DNA of 23,985 nucleotides, from positions 1 to 23,985 of the forward strand of contig CAZGTU010000069.1 of assembly GCA_964528675.1 (NCBI GenBank), written 5' to 3'. The translations under genes were made by a program, and so were the position numbers. Each line of letters starts with the position of its first letter. The first letter of the stretch is position 1. Shown here piece after piece: positions 13,052 to 21,048 of this stretch. Source of the DNA: CAYRTD01 sp964528675 (GTDB taxonomy: Bacteria; Bacteroidota; Bacteroidia; Bacteroidales; GCA-2748055). Under the pieces are notes generated by a model that ran no database searches, was not told the origin of the DNA, and saw only the letters and a program-made list of their open reading frames with translations.

Positions 13052-15760
13052 ATGGAACATCAAGATACGATAGCCCAAAAGCAATGGCAGGCATTAAGAA
13101 AAGAAGAAATTTTCAGCAAGTTAAAAACATCTGAAAAAGGGTTAAAACAGCAAGAAGTAAAGAAAAGACTAGGGTTTTACGGGGAGAATAAATTACCGGA
13201 GGGTAAAAAAGTTACCCTCTTGCAGATAATCCTGCACCAGTTATTGAATCCATTAATCTTTATTCTTGTTGCTGCTGCTGTTGCATCGGTAGCCATTGGC
13301 GAAGGGAAAGATGCCATATTTATTTTCCTGGTTATTTTCATTAACAGTGCATTGGGAACTTATCAGGAATTCAATGCCGAGAGGAGTGCCAGCAGCTTAC
13401 AGAAATTAATGAAGATTAAAGCAAGGGTGAGAAGAGAAGGCAAAGAAACGGAAGTGCCTTCCGAAGAAATTGTGCCGGGGGATATCGTGCTGCTTGAATC
13501 GGGTATGAAAGTCCCGGCAGATATGCGGTTGCTTGAAGTATCCGGACTAGAAATTGATGAAAGTTTTCTTACCGGCGAATCTATCTCAGCAAAAAAACAA
13601 ATTGCTACATTGCAGCAAAACCTTGGCGTTGCTGAAAGAACCAACATGGCTTTTGCCGGTGCTACCGTAATGAAAGGACGGGGATTGGGTGTGGTAGTTT
13701 GCACTGGTATCGATACACAAGTAGGTAAAATCTCACAAGATGTAACCGAGTCGGCTTCCGCAAAACCACCATTGGTGCAACGCATGGAGAAATTCATCAA
13801 GCAAATCAGTATTTTTATTATTGTCCTTAGTATTATACTGGCAGTAATACTCCGAATACAGGGCATGGATTTAACCGCAATTTTCTTTTTTGTTGTAGCT
13901 CTTGTTGTTTCTGCTATTCCCGAAGGTTTACCAGTAGCTTTAACTGTGGCATTGTCAATTGCCGCCAAACGAATGGCAAAGCGAAATGTAATTGTCCGTA
14001 AACTAACATCGGTTGAGAGTTTGGGCAGTTGCACCGTAATTGCCAGCGACAAAACAGGTACACTTACCGTTAATGAGCAAACGGCAAAAATTGTACAATT
14101 ACCCAATGGTAGCCTCTACACTATTGAAGGACAAGGCTATAATGGCGAAGGTAAGGTTGTTGATTCGCAAGGAAAATTAATTGAAATTTCAGAAAATGAT
14201 GAGATTAAAAAAATAGCCCGTATAGCTGTTTTTGCCAATGAGGGTTCATTATCCAAAGAAAATGATAAATGGTTGTATTACGGTGACGCAATGGATGTTG
14301 CCCTGCTGGGCATGAGTTACAAGCTTGGAGTAAAACCCAAAAAATGGCTGAAAGAAGAAAAACCTATTGGAAAAATTCCGTACGAGTCGGAACGGAAATT
14401 CTCAGCTTCATTTTACAATGTAAAAAATTCGGTTTTCATTGGAGTAAAAGGTGCTGTTGAGACTATTCTTGATTTTTGCACAATTATGTCTGTTAATGGC
14501 GAGACTAAAAGAATAGATAAAGACAAAATCCTTGCCGATGCAGAATATTTAGCTAAAAATGGTTATCGGGTGTTGGCTTTTGCCAGTGGCGAATACAAGG
14601 AATATCAAAAGAAAGAAGTGTATGAAGCAGAAGATATTCCTTCGCTCACATTTTACGGACTTGTAGGCTTTATTGATCCCTTAAGATCTGAAGCAAAAAT
14701 ATCAGTGAAACAGTGCAGGGAAGCTGATATTAAAGTAATTATGATAACCGGAGATCACCCCGAAACAGCCGGTACCATAGCACGCGAATTGGGCATAGCC
14801 GATGAAAGCACCTCTGTAGTAACCGGACAAATGCTTGCCGAAGCTGATCCAGCCGACAGCCCTGCTTACGAACAATTAGTAGCATCAACTACTGTATTTG
14901 CAAGGGTTTCACCCAGCCAAAAATTAGAAATTGTAGATGTATTGATTCGTAAAAGAGAATTTGTTGCTGTTACCGGCGATGGCGTAAACGATGCCCCGGC
15001 ACTTAAGCGGGCTAATATTGGTGTGGCAATGGGTTCCGGTACCGATGTGGCTAAAGAGGTTGGCTCAATGATCGTGGTGGACGATAACTTTTCGTCAATT
15101 GTGGCGGGTGTTGAGGAAGGTCGCTTTGCTTTCGATAATGTGCGTAAAGTAATTTACCTGTTAATTTCAACAGGAACAGCTGAAATTATTCTGTTTCTGG
15201 CCTCTATCTTTGCCGGATTGCCACTGCCGCTACTTGCCGTACAATTGTTGTGGTTAAATTTAGTTACCAATGGCATACAGGATGTAGCCCTTGCTTTTGA
15301 AGGAGGAGAGCCAGGTGCTATGAAACGGTCTCCACGCAAGCCCTCCGAAAAAATATTCAACCCTCTTATGATTAACCAAACCATTGTGTCGGGTGCAACC
15401 ATGGGGTTTATAGTTTTTGGACTGTGGTATTATTTAAATACTTATACCCAGATAGACGAAATACATGCACGCGATCTTATCTTATTACTTATGGTATTTA
15501 TGCAAAATTTCCATGCTTTTAATTGCCGTTCCGAAAGTGCCTCCGTATTTAAAGTGCCATTAAAGAGAAATATCATCCTTGTAATTGGGGTCATAGCAGC
15601 ACAAGGTATCCATATCCTTAGCATGCAGATTCCATTTATGCAAGATATTTTGCGAATTGAACCCATTTCTTTTAACGAATGGTTGTATATATTGATCCTG
15701 GCTATACCTATGATATTGGTAATGGAAGTATTCAAGTATTTTCGAAGAAAAAATATATGA
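13052..15760 (+). CDS. P2-type cation-transporting ATPase (Ca2+-ATPase-like)
   Basis: A 902-residue P-type ATPase. Hallmarks are TGES (174-177, actuator), the membrane M4 motif PEGLP (290-294), the phosphorylated Asp333 in DKTGTLT, TGD (566-568) and GDGVNDAP (642-649). The N-terminal cation-ATPase segment and ten transmembrane helices fit the SERCA/PMCA (P2A/P2B) layout and length. By alignment to SERCA, Glu291 matches E309, Glu711 matches E771 and Asn736 matches N796, but the central M6 Asp (D800) is Asn740, so the transported ion (calcium or another cation) is uncertain. The gene's stop overlaps (ATGA) the start of a broken ATP-cone gene, a normal sign of an operon whose second gene has been cut. 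I see no terminator. Confidence 0.93.
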   Translation: MEHQDTIAQKQWQALRKEEIFSKLKTSEKGLKQQEVKKRLGFYGENKLPEGKKVTLLQIILHQLLNPLIFILVAAAVASVAIGEGKDAIFIFLVIFINSALGTYQEFNAERSASSLQKLMKIKARVRREGKETEVPSEEIVPGDIVLLESGMKVPADMRLLEVSGLEIDESFLTGESISAKKQIATLQQNLGVAERTNMAFAGATVMKGRGLGVVVCTGIDTQVGKISQDVTESASAKPPLVQRMEKFIKQISIFIIVLSIILAVILRIQGMDLTAIFFFVVALVVSAIPEGLPVALTVALSIAAKRMAKRNVIVRKLTSVESLGSCTVIASDKTGTLTVNEQTAKIVQLPNGSLYTIEGQGYNGEGKVVDSQGKLIEISENDEIKKIARIAVFANEGSLSKENDKWLYYGDAMDVALLGMSYKLGVKPKKWLKEEKPIGKIPYESERKFSASFYNVKNSVFIGVKGAVETILDFCTIMSVNGETKRIDKDKILADAEYLAKNGYRVLAFASGEYKEYQKKEVYEAEDIPSLTFYGLVGFIDPLRSEAKISVKQCREADIKVIMITGDHPETAGTIARELGIADESTSVVTGQMLAEADPADSPAYEQLVASTTVFARVSPSQKLEIVDVLIRKREFVAVTGDGVNDAPALKRANIGVAMGSGTDVAKEVGSMIVVDDNFSSIVAGVEEGRFAFDNVRKVIYLLISTGTAEIILFLASIFAGLPLPLLAVQLLWLNLVTNGIQDVALAFEGGEPGAMKRSPRKPSEKIFNPLMINQTIVSGATMGFIVFGLWYYLNTYTQIDEIHARDLILLLMVFMQNFHAFNCRSESASVFKVPLKRNIILVIGVIAAQGIHILSMQIPFMQDILRIEPISFNEWLYILILAIPMILVMEVFKYFRRKNI

Positions 15761-15842
15761 ACCATAACAATAAAATATTGATTCGCAAAGCCTCTGGTGA
15801 ATCAGAATTATTCGATATATCAAAACTAAAACACTCGCTTCA
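15757..15842 (+). pseudogene. 5' stub of an ATP-cone domain gene
   Basis: Starting at an ATG overlapping the ATPase stop by 4 bases, the frame encodes MNHNNKILIRKASGESELFD and continues with a SKLKHSL segment. This is the start of an ATP-cone (nucleotide-binding) domain as in NrdR and ATP-cone/restriction-like proteins. At about 15840 the similarity ends abruptly and a different gene begins in another frame. The frame itself stays open to 16002 but reads the symporter fragment out of frame, so any product would be a 28-residue stub with an unrelated tail. It was probably once co-translated with the ATPase. Confidence 0.7.
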
Positions 15843-16312
15843 CTCAAGACCATCCTGGCCGTGTTCTGGATTGCGCTTTATATTTTTGTTAACCTCACAT
15901 CTGTTTTATATCTCGGTTCCCTGGCTCTTTATTCGATCCTGGGTGTTCCGGCATTCTTGCCGTTTTCCTGCTGGGTTTATTCTGGAAAAGAGCTACCAAT
16001 AAAGCGGCAGTCTGGGGAGCAATTCTCTCGGTTCCTGTAGCTCTTTATCTTAAAGCAGGATCAAAAGGATGGTTTTATGAAACGGCTTTGGAAGGGTTCT
16101 TCCCGGTTATGCCATTTATGAATCAGATGGGAGTGGCCACGATTATATCAATGATAATTATAGTAATACTGAGCCATCTGCAGAATGACGGAAAGGCGGA
16201 TCCCAGGGCAATACCGCTGTCAAAAAATCTGTTTAAAACCGGCCGGGTCTTTAATATTTCTTCCCTGGTGATTATAATCATCCTGACCATTCTGTATACG
16301 GTCTTTTGGTGA
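15843..16312 (+). pseudogene. Decayed sodium/solute symporter (SSS family)
   Basis: Two fragments of an SSS-type symporter lie in different frames. Fragment one (15843-15941) encodes LKTILAVFWIALYIFVNLTS and then a VLYLGSLAL segment, a transmembrane helix from the first half of the family. Fragment two (from 15950, stop at 16310-16312) encodes GILAVFLLGLFWKRATNKAA, then WGAI, and the C-terminal helices ending in ILTILYTVFW. The middle (a few hundred residues) and the whole N-terminus are missing, and the frames differ by 2. In Bacteroidetes such symporters often import monosaccharides beside glycosidases, which fits the fucosidase and sulfatase nearby. The gene cannot work as it stands. Confidence 0.8.
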
Positions 16313-16465
16313 TGTTTGCGTAGGACTAACTCCCTGATTTCACAAAAAAAATAAGAAGTGATTTCTTTATTTCTCCTAAAAAGCCGGAATTTCGTTAAAA
16401 ATAATCCTTCTGTTGAAAACCATTCAGGACAGCTATTGTTTTCTTATTTAGATATTAAACATAAC

Positions 16466-16496
16466 TTGTGTTATTACTCAGGTTAAAATAATTTTG
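16466..16496 (+). promoter_or_regulatory. Bacteroidetes-type promoter before the ketosynthase
   Basis: A TTG at 16466-16468 and TAATTTTG at 16489-16496 match the -33 and TAnnTTTG -7 boxes with a 20-base spacer. The start codon at 16508 leaves only a very short leader. Confidence 0.55.
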
Positions 16497-16507
16497 CAGA
16501 ACCAATT

Positions 16508-17593
16508 ATGATTAATAAACTATACAGCATAATAACAGGAACAGGAAAATATATCCCTACAAGAAAAATTAAAAATGAGGATTTTCTCAATAATGAATTT
16601 TATGATGATGCTGGCAGGAAACTGAAAAAGGATAATAAGGAGATTATCGATAAGTTTTTTGAGATCACAGCCATCAAGGAAAGGCGATATGTTAAAGATG
16701 ACCTGGTAACGTCCGATATAGCCGGGTTTGCTGCTGAGGATGCTATTGAAAATGCAGGGATTGATAAGGAAGAACTGGATTATATTATTGTTGCCCACAA
16801 TTTTGGCGATGTAAGACATGATAATAAAAGGACAGACATCGTTCCGAGTCTGGCCGCCCGTGTTAAGTTTAATTTGAAAATCGAAAATCCGGAGACTATC
16901 GCATATGATTTGCCTTTTGGTTGCCCGGGCTGGTTGCAGGCAGTAATTCAGGCAGATTATTTTATTAAGTCGGGTGATGCGAAAAAGATTCTCGTTATCG
17001 GAGCTGAAGTCCTTTCCAGGGTCAGCGATCCGCATGACAGAGACAGTATGCTTTATGCAGACGGGGCAGGAGCAGTCATTCTGGAAGCCATGGAGAGTGA
17101 TAAACCTGTGGGAATACTTTCCCATAAAACCCGCTCCGATACATTGCTGTATTCCAGGATGCTTTATATGAGCAAATCATTCAGAACAAATGATGAAAAC
17201 AAGCATGATCTTTTTTTAAAAATGAATGGCCGGAGACTTTATCAATATGCTCTTGAAAGAGTCCCTCAGGCAATGAAAGACAGTATCGAGCTGAGTAATA
17301 CACCTGTTGAGGAAATTAAGAAAATCCTTATCCATCAGGCGAACGGAAAAATGGATGATGCTATTTTAAAAAGGTTCTATAGGCTTTACGGGATCTCTGA
17401 TCTGCCTGAACATATAATGCCTATGACTATATCCTGGCTGGGGAATACCTCCGTTGCTACATTACCTACCTTGTTTGACCTTATTTTAAAAAATGAACTG
17501 CCACCCCATAATATCACCAGTAATGATGCAATTGTTTTTGCATCTGTGGGTGCAGGAATGAATATTAATGCGATGGTTTACAGGATGCGATGA
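16508..17593 (+). CDS. FabH-like 3-oxoacyl-ACP synthase III
   Basis: A 361-residue thiolase-fold ketosynthase. The catalytic triad is clear: Cys139 in DLPFGCPGWLQA, His276 in LIHQANGKMDD and Asn313 in WLGNTSVATLP. The C-terminal ASVGAGMNINAMVYR strand is the usual family end. FabH-type enzymes condense an acyl-CoA starter with malonyl-ACP; relatives do chain starts in special lipid or polyketide-like pathways. At 361 residues it is longer than typical FabH (~320-330), with extra sequence after GRKLKKDN near residue 40. No acyl-carrier or other fatty-acid gene is next to it, so it may serve a specialised product rather than housekeeping synthesis. Its own promoter lies just upstream and it appears monocistronic. 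Confidence 0.9.
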   Translation: MINKLYSIITGTGKYIPTRKIKNEDFLNNEFYDDAGRKLKKDNKEIIDKFFEITAIKERRYVKDDLVTSDIAGFAAEDAIENAGIDKEELDYIIVAHNFGDVRHDNKRTDIVPSLAARVKFNLKIENPETIAYDLPFGCPGWLQAVIQADYFIKSGDAKKILVIGAEVLSRVSDPHDRDSMLYADGAGAVILEAMESDKPVGILSHKTRSDTLLYSRMLYMSKSFRTNDENKHDLFLKMNGRRLYQYALERVPQAMKDSIELSNTPVEEIKKILIHQANGKMDDAILKRFYRLYGISDLPEHIMPMTISWLGNTSVATLPTLFDLILKNELPPHNITSNDAIVFASVGAGMNINAMVYRMR

Positions 17594-17639
17594 TTGTCTG
17601 GACAGTTGTATGATTTTTTCCGGATTCTTTTTCCGGTTA

Positions 17640-17807
17640 AAACTTGAGCTCTTTAATAGCTTTTCGTTGTGGATCACATATGGCAGTAACTTTTACAACC
17701 AGTATGTTCAGGAGTGCCGGAAGTTCACGCAATCCCTGTGTATCAGATCTGATGCTGGTTACATTTAAATTATCACCAGCGGTACAGCTGGGGTCTTCAG
17801 GCAGATG
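17640..17807 (-). pseudogene. Remnant of a second Gfo/Idh/MocA oxidoreductase gene
   Basis: Read on the minus strand this encodes a stretch colinear with residues ~41-94 of the intact oxidoreductase at 10239-11801. In the 30-residue core ending DPQRKAI, 24 residues are identical. The Rossmann glycine motif GLGTQG has become RSDTQG, the signal peptide is lost, and the remaining ~430 residues are absent. The DNA is also clearly alike. The similarity resumes in the toxin end at 17849, in the same order as at the other copy. It is a dead fragment left by a duplication. Confidence 0.85.
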
Positions 17808-17848
17808 TGAAGCGTCTATTGTAATGGAACAATAATCCAGATAATTGT

Positions 17849-18250
17849 TCAAATTTTTGTCCAATTCTCAATTATTATACCCTCAAGCCGGTTAAAGTGA
17901 GATTCATTATTTGTTGCCAGTATCAAATTATTTGCAATTGCAGAAACTCCAATTAGTAGATCGAATTCATCAACCATTTCTCCTTTTTTCCGTAATCTGG
18001 CTTTTTCTTTAGCATATAAATCAAGTGCATTATAAATTGGTAATATTTGGACTCCCGATAAAAAATTTTCCAAAATAGCTTCATTCTCTTCAGGAAAATC
18101 GCTGTTTCTAACTCCATATTTTAATTCAGCAAGAGTTATTTCTGAAATAAATCTGTTTTGCTTTTTAATGGAGTTAAACTTGAGGTCAAGGTCGAATTTC
18201 CCTTTAATATAATATATGCAAATATCAGTATCGAAAAGATATTTTTTCAA
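17849..18250 (-). CDS. VapC-like PIN-domain toxin
   Basis: A 133-residue PIN-domain protein, the ribonuclease toxin of a type II toxin-antitoxin pair. The acidic metal-binding residues are Asp7 (YLFDTDICIYYIK), Glu42 (ITLAELKYG) and Asp97 (MVDEFDLLIGVSAI), with a final ATNNESHF motif. The length is normal. It would cleave RNA, usually tRNA or rRNA, when free of its antitoxin. The start is TTG at 18250, overlapping the antitoxin stop as TTGA, which implies translational coupling and keeps toxin output low; no ATG gives a better start. The last 11 residues survive nearly unchanged in the wrecked copy at 11849. Confidence 0.9.
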   Translation of the reverse strand: MKKYLFDTDICIYYIKGKFDLDLKFNSIKKQNRFISEITLAELKYGVRNSDFPEENEAILENFLSGVQILPIYNALDLYAKEKARLRKKGEMVDEFDLLIGVSAIANNLILATNNESHFNRLEGIIIENWTKI

Positions 18251-18483
18251 AGTGAATCCGTTTTGCGGTAAAATGCTCTACTTTCACGAAGTTCCTGAAT
18301 TATTTGTTCTGAATCCCGAGAATCATTCCATGCACCAAATGCCTTTCCCATGCTATCCTTTTCAAATCTGATATCCTTACCTATTGATTGTGAGAGCTTC
18401 TCAATTAGTTTTAATTTAATTCCAGGTGATAAGCTTCTGACAAGCCCAAAGTAATTTTTTAATATCTGGCTTTCTGTTTTCAT
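18247..18483 (-). CDS. VapB-like antitoxin
   Basis: A 78-residue protein upstream of and overlapping the PIN toxin gene. The frame is open to 18582, but ATG 18483 is the right start because it follows a promoter box closely and the same MKTESQILKNY start is conserved at 12155. The N-terminal half (GIKLKLIEKLSQSIGK) looks like the helical part of small Bacteroidetes antitoxins that precede VapC. The C-terminal half FGAWNDSRDSEQIIQELR is the flexible toxin-binding tail. It should neutralise the toxin and may repress the operon, although no DNA-binding fold is obvious. Assignment rests largely on context and the tail pattern. Confidence 0.82.
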   Translation of the reverse strand: MKTESQILKNYFGLVRSLSPGIKLKLIEKLSQSIGKDIRFEKDSMGKAFGAWNDSRDSEQIIQELRESRAFYRKTDSL

Positions 18484-18499
18484 TGATAGAGCTTTGAAG

Positions 18500-18527
18500 A
18501 CAAATATACCAAAAATTATAAACTTTT
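18500..18527 (-). promoter_or_regulatory. Promoter box and inverted repeat before the antitoxin
   Basis: On the minus strand TATATTTG (18500-18507) matches the TAnnTTTG box. Immediately upstream is ccaaaa...ttttgg, an inverted repeat that could be an operator for autoregulation. Only the proximal arm and the box are kept in the decayed copy. Confidence 0.5.
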
Positions 18528-18653
18528 GGACATTTAGATCCCGATTTGATACTTGCATTAACCTATAGACACACGTAATCACATACCTTCGAGCCGTTGC
18601 TCTTCTCTCGAGGACAATAGGCTAAACAAACCAGGTTAAATAAAAGCTCACAA

Positions 18654-18687
18654 AAAAAGGCGGACTACTTTGGTCCGCCTTTTTTTT
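18654..18687 (-). terminator. Strong bidirectional terminator
   Basis: Stem aggcggac (18658-18665) / gtccgcct (18673-18680) over a 7-base loop, flanked by A-runs on the left and T-runs on the right, so it ends transcription on either strand. It lies 18 bp beyond the stop of the T9SS-tail gene and insulates it from the TA module. Confidence 0.9.
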
Positions 18688-18704
18688 ATTGTGAATTACA
18701 CATT

Positions 18705-19085
18705 TTAATGTTTCATAAACTTCATGGTTTGGAAACCATTTTCTGTTTCAATCATGATGATATACAGTCCTTTTTTGAATTCTGTAATATCAGTATGAAT
18801 ATTGGAGCCATATACTGACTCTTGTTTGGATATGGAACCAGAGCTGTCTATGATCCGGTACTCCTTAATTAAATTGTCTGTTGCAGATATCATTATGAAA
18901 TCATCCGATGGATTTGGGTACAGCTTTATGCTCAATTTCTCTGAGGTAGAAATGCCAGTACCAACATCCGGATTAGTCGGATCCAGATCATCTTCATCAT
19001 TCACCCCGTCATTATCATCGTCAATATCCGCATTATCACCAATACCGTCTGGCATGCCCTGTAAATTTGAGAATATGACCTTCAA
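18705..19085 (-). pseudogene. Orphan C-terminus of a T9SS-secreted protein (TSP3 repeats plus sorting domain)
   Basis: The 126-residue frame starts with a junction-like MKVIFSNLQ that is not a signal peptide, then enters thrombospondin type-3 calcium repeats (DGIGDNADIDDDNDGVNDED, then DLDPTNPDVG) and ends with a type A T9SS sorting domain (KLYPNPSDDFIMIS through GLYIIMIETENGFQTMKFMK). Such domains sit at the C-terminus of large proteins with their own signal peptide. With neither a signal nor any catalytic or adhesive domain, this is best read as the surviving 3' end of a larger gene whose front has been deleted near 19055. It keeps a perfect terminator. A short expressed cytoplasmic peptide is possible but would not be exported. 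Confidence 0.7.
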
Positions 19086-19240
19086 TCGTGAATTTAATGA
19101 AACTGAAAAGGTATCAGAAGAAGGAGAATATGAGAGCAGGATAACAAGCAGTCATAGGTGTAAAACAGACTCACCTGTTCAACTTCGAGTAAAACAAAGC
19201 TAACTGGTTAATCGTCAGGTTTTCTTTTGGGGTAAGATTT

Positions 19241-20668
19241 TTAAGGAAGAATATCTTCAACCCTAAAAACATAAGCATCCTGGCATTTCCTCGTCTGTAT
19301 AACTTCCTCCGGGAATGTGATTTTCAATCCATTACTCTCTTTTTTAACACTAAGTGGTTCTTTATTCCCTAACAAAAAAGCATCAGCGGGTTGATTGAAG
19401 TTACCTTCTAGAAAAACCCCTGATCCCGGCCAGGATTCTGAAATAACATAGAGATCATTTCCTTTCCTGGTAAAATAGAATTCGCTGTTTTCAGGAGCAT
19501 TATTCCAGGCCTTGGATCCATAAATGGCTTCACCGTTTGTATTGAGCCACTCTCCGATATCAATTAATCTTTGCTGCATAATAACCGGTATTCTGCCATC
19601 GGCAGTGGGCCCGACATTTAACAGGAGGTTTCCGCCTCTGCTTACTATTGAGATAAGTTCATGAAGAAGTTCTGCCGATGTATTATAGTCATCGATATTC
19701 TCGGCCCGGTTAAAACCATATGATTCCCCTATCCCCCTGCTTTCTTCCCAGGGATGGTCGGCAGACATTTCCTCCGTATCGCTGGAATACTCACTGGTAT
19801 AATACCCTCCGTGTTTTCCCCGGGTATCTTTTCCCCAGCGGTCGTTTACTACTATTTCATCTTTATTCGGAGCATTGTTGTAGAGCCATGCAAGAAACTC
19901 TTTACTTTGCCAGTAAGTAGCCGGTTTGTCCCATTCCCCGTCCGAAAAGATCAGGGATGGACGATAATCCATCACCAGTTGCTTTAATTGGGGTTGTATG
20001 TGGTTTTCAACAAAATCTGGATCTTTTATTCTGTATTTTTCTATGATGCTGTCCGGTAAATAATATTCATCAACTTCACCTGCCCAACCGGGATTTCGTG
20101 GGGTGGATTCCCATTCCATCAGGGAATAATATATGCCCATTTTCAGTCCTTTATTCCTGACGGCTTCTCCAAGATCTTTTAGCAGATCCCTTTCAGGACC
20201 CACATCCATGCTGTTCCAGTTCTCAGAATAAGGACTTTCCGCATCGAAAAGGCAATAGCCGTCATGATGCTTGGATGTAAGGACCACATACTTTGCGCCC
20301 GATCTTTTAAACAGTTCAGCCCAGTATTCAGGTTCCCAGAGCTCGGCTTTGAACATGGGGGCAAAATCACGGTATTCAAAACCGGCCCCGAAATTCTTAT
20401 GATGAAAAGCCTGTCCGCCTTTAACCGTATCATGCATAACCGATGCCTCATACCATTCGGCGTAGCTTTCATACATTTTTTCGCTCACGGTCCTGTAGGC
20501 AGGAACAGAGTATACGCCCCAATGTATGAAAATCCCGAATTTCGCATCTGTAAACCATTCCGGTATAGGCCGGCTGTCAATAGATTCCCAGTCGGGTGTG
20601 TAATGTTGTGATTTTAAGCTTTGCATGGCCACAGAAATAAGGATCAGGATTATAGTTCTTTGAATCAT
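19241..20668 (-). CDS. GH29 alpha-L-fucosidase
   Basis: A 475-residue glycoside hydrolase family 29 enzyme that releases alpha-L-fucose. A signal peptide (1-20, ending LKS) directs export, with no lipobox. Family marks are WFTDAKFGIFIHWGVYSVPA (38-57), the fucose-binding SKHHDGYCLFD (132-142) and the nucleophile Asp243 in LIFSDGEWDKP. After the barrel (RGGNLLLNVGPTADGRIP) a short C-terminal beta domain follows. The length fits a catalytic domain with that extension. The acid/base varies within GH29 and I cannot assign it. It is separated from the upstream zinc-ribbon gene by a short divergent region and appears monocistronic. With the sulfatase at 526-2211 it suggests use of fucose-containing, perhaps sulfated, glycans. 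Confidence 0.94.
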   Translation of the reverse strand: MIQRTIILILISVAMQSLKSQHYTPDWESIDSRPIPEWFTDAKFGIFIHWGVYSVPAYRTVSEKMYESYAEWYEASVMHDTVKGGQAFHHKNFGAGFEYRDFAPMFKAELWEPEYWAELFKRSGAKYVVLTSKHHDGYCLFDAESPYSENWNSMDVGPERDLLKDLGEAVRNKGLKMGIYYSLMEWESTPRNPGWAGEVDEYYLPDSIIEKYRIKDPDFVENHIQPQLKQLVMDYRPSLIFSDGEWDKPATYWQSKEFLAWLYNNAPNKDEIVVNDRWGKDTRGKHGGYYTSEYSSDTEEMSADHPWEESRGIGESYGFNRAENIDDYNTSAELLHELISIVSRGGNLLLNVGPTADGRIPVIMQQRLIDIGEWLNTNGEAIYGSKAWNNAPENSEFYFTRKGNDLYVISESWPGSGVFLEGNFNQPADAFLLGNKEPLSVKKESNGLKITFPEEVIQTRKCQDAYVFRVEDILP

Positions 20669-20734
20669 AATTTGTTTTTTGTTGTAAATATAATTTTTTC
20701 AGGGGATTTTTATAATTTGAAATATTTTAACACT

Positions 20735-20884
20735 ATGAATTGGGAATTAATAGAAGAAAATGAACCGGCTGAACAGAAACAGATCTGTAAAAAATGCGGT
20801 AATGATAGTTTCAGGGTATATATTAAGATATTTATTGATGATGCCCGACTATATTGTGCGAGTTGTGGTGATCCATTGTTGTAA
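20735..20884 (+). CDS. 49-residue zinc-ribbon protein
   Basis: A small protein with two CxxC pairs, CKKCGND (residues ~20-26) and YCASCGDPLL at the C-terminus, the layout of a single zinc ribbon. The frame is open from 20621, but ATG 20735 gives a compact domain with a sensible acidic start (MNWELIEENEPAEQKQ). There is no signal or membrane segment, so it is cytoplasmic. Single zinc ribbons of this size occur as nucleic-acid or protein adaptors and as stand-alone proteins of unknown role in Bacteroidetes. It is divergent from the fucosidase gene. Function is unassigned. Confidence 0.72.
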   Translation: MNWELIEENEPAEQKQICKKCGNDSFRVYIKIFIDDARLYCASCGDPLL

Positions 20885-21048
20885 ATACTATGGGATGAAT
20901 TGAAACTGTTGTAAGTAAATTCAATAATCTTCCGGGATGAAAAATAATACAGGTCGAAAAATGGTTTAACAATAAAAAATATGCTTATTTAAAATATTTT
21001 TACAATATTTAACTGGTCTAAATAAAAGCGCCTTATTAAGCAATAATT

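Noticed and set aside
13363..14106. 247-codon open frame on the minus strand inside the P-type ATPase gene
   Set aside because: Ser/Thr/Ile-rich composition without any domain; it is the antisense shadow of a gene with all catalytic motifs in frame.
16520..17125. 201-codon minus-strand frame inside the ketosynthase gene
   Set aside because: No recognisable domain and wholly inside a gene with an intact Cys-His-Asn triad; antisense shadow.
11850..18582. A composite transposon bounded by the two TA copies
   Set aside because: The copies are in the same orientation and strongly decayed, no transposase lies between or beside them, and both ends carry oxidoreductase sequence, so a segmental duplication fits better.
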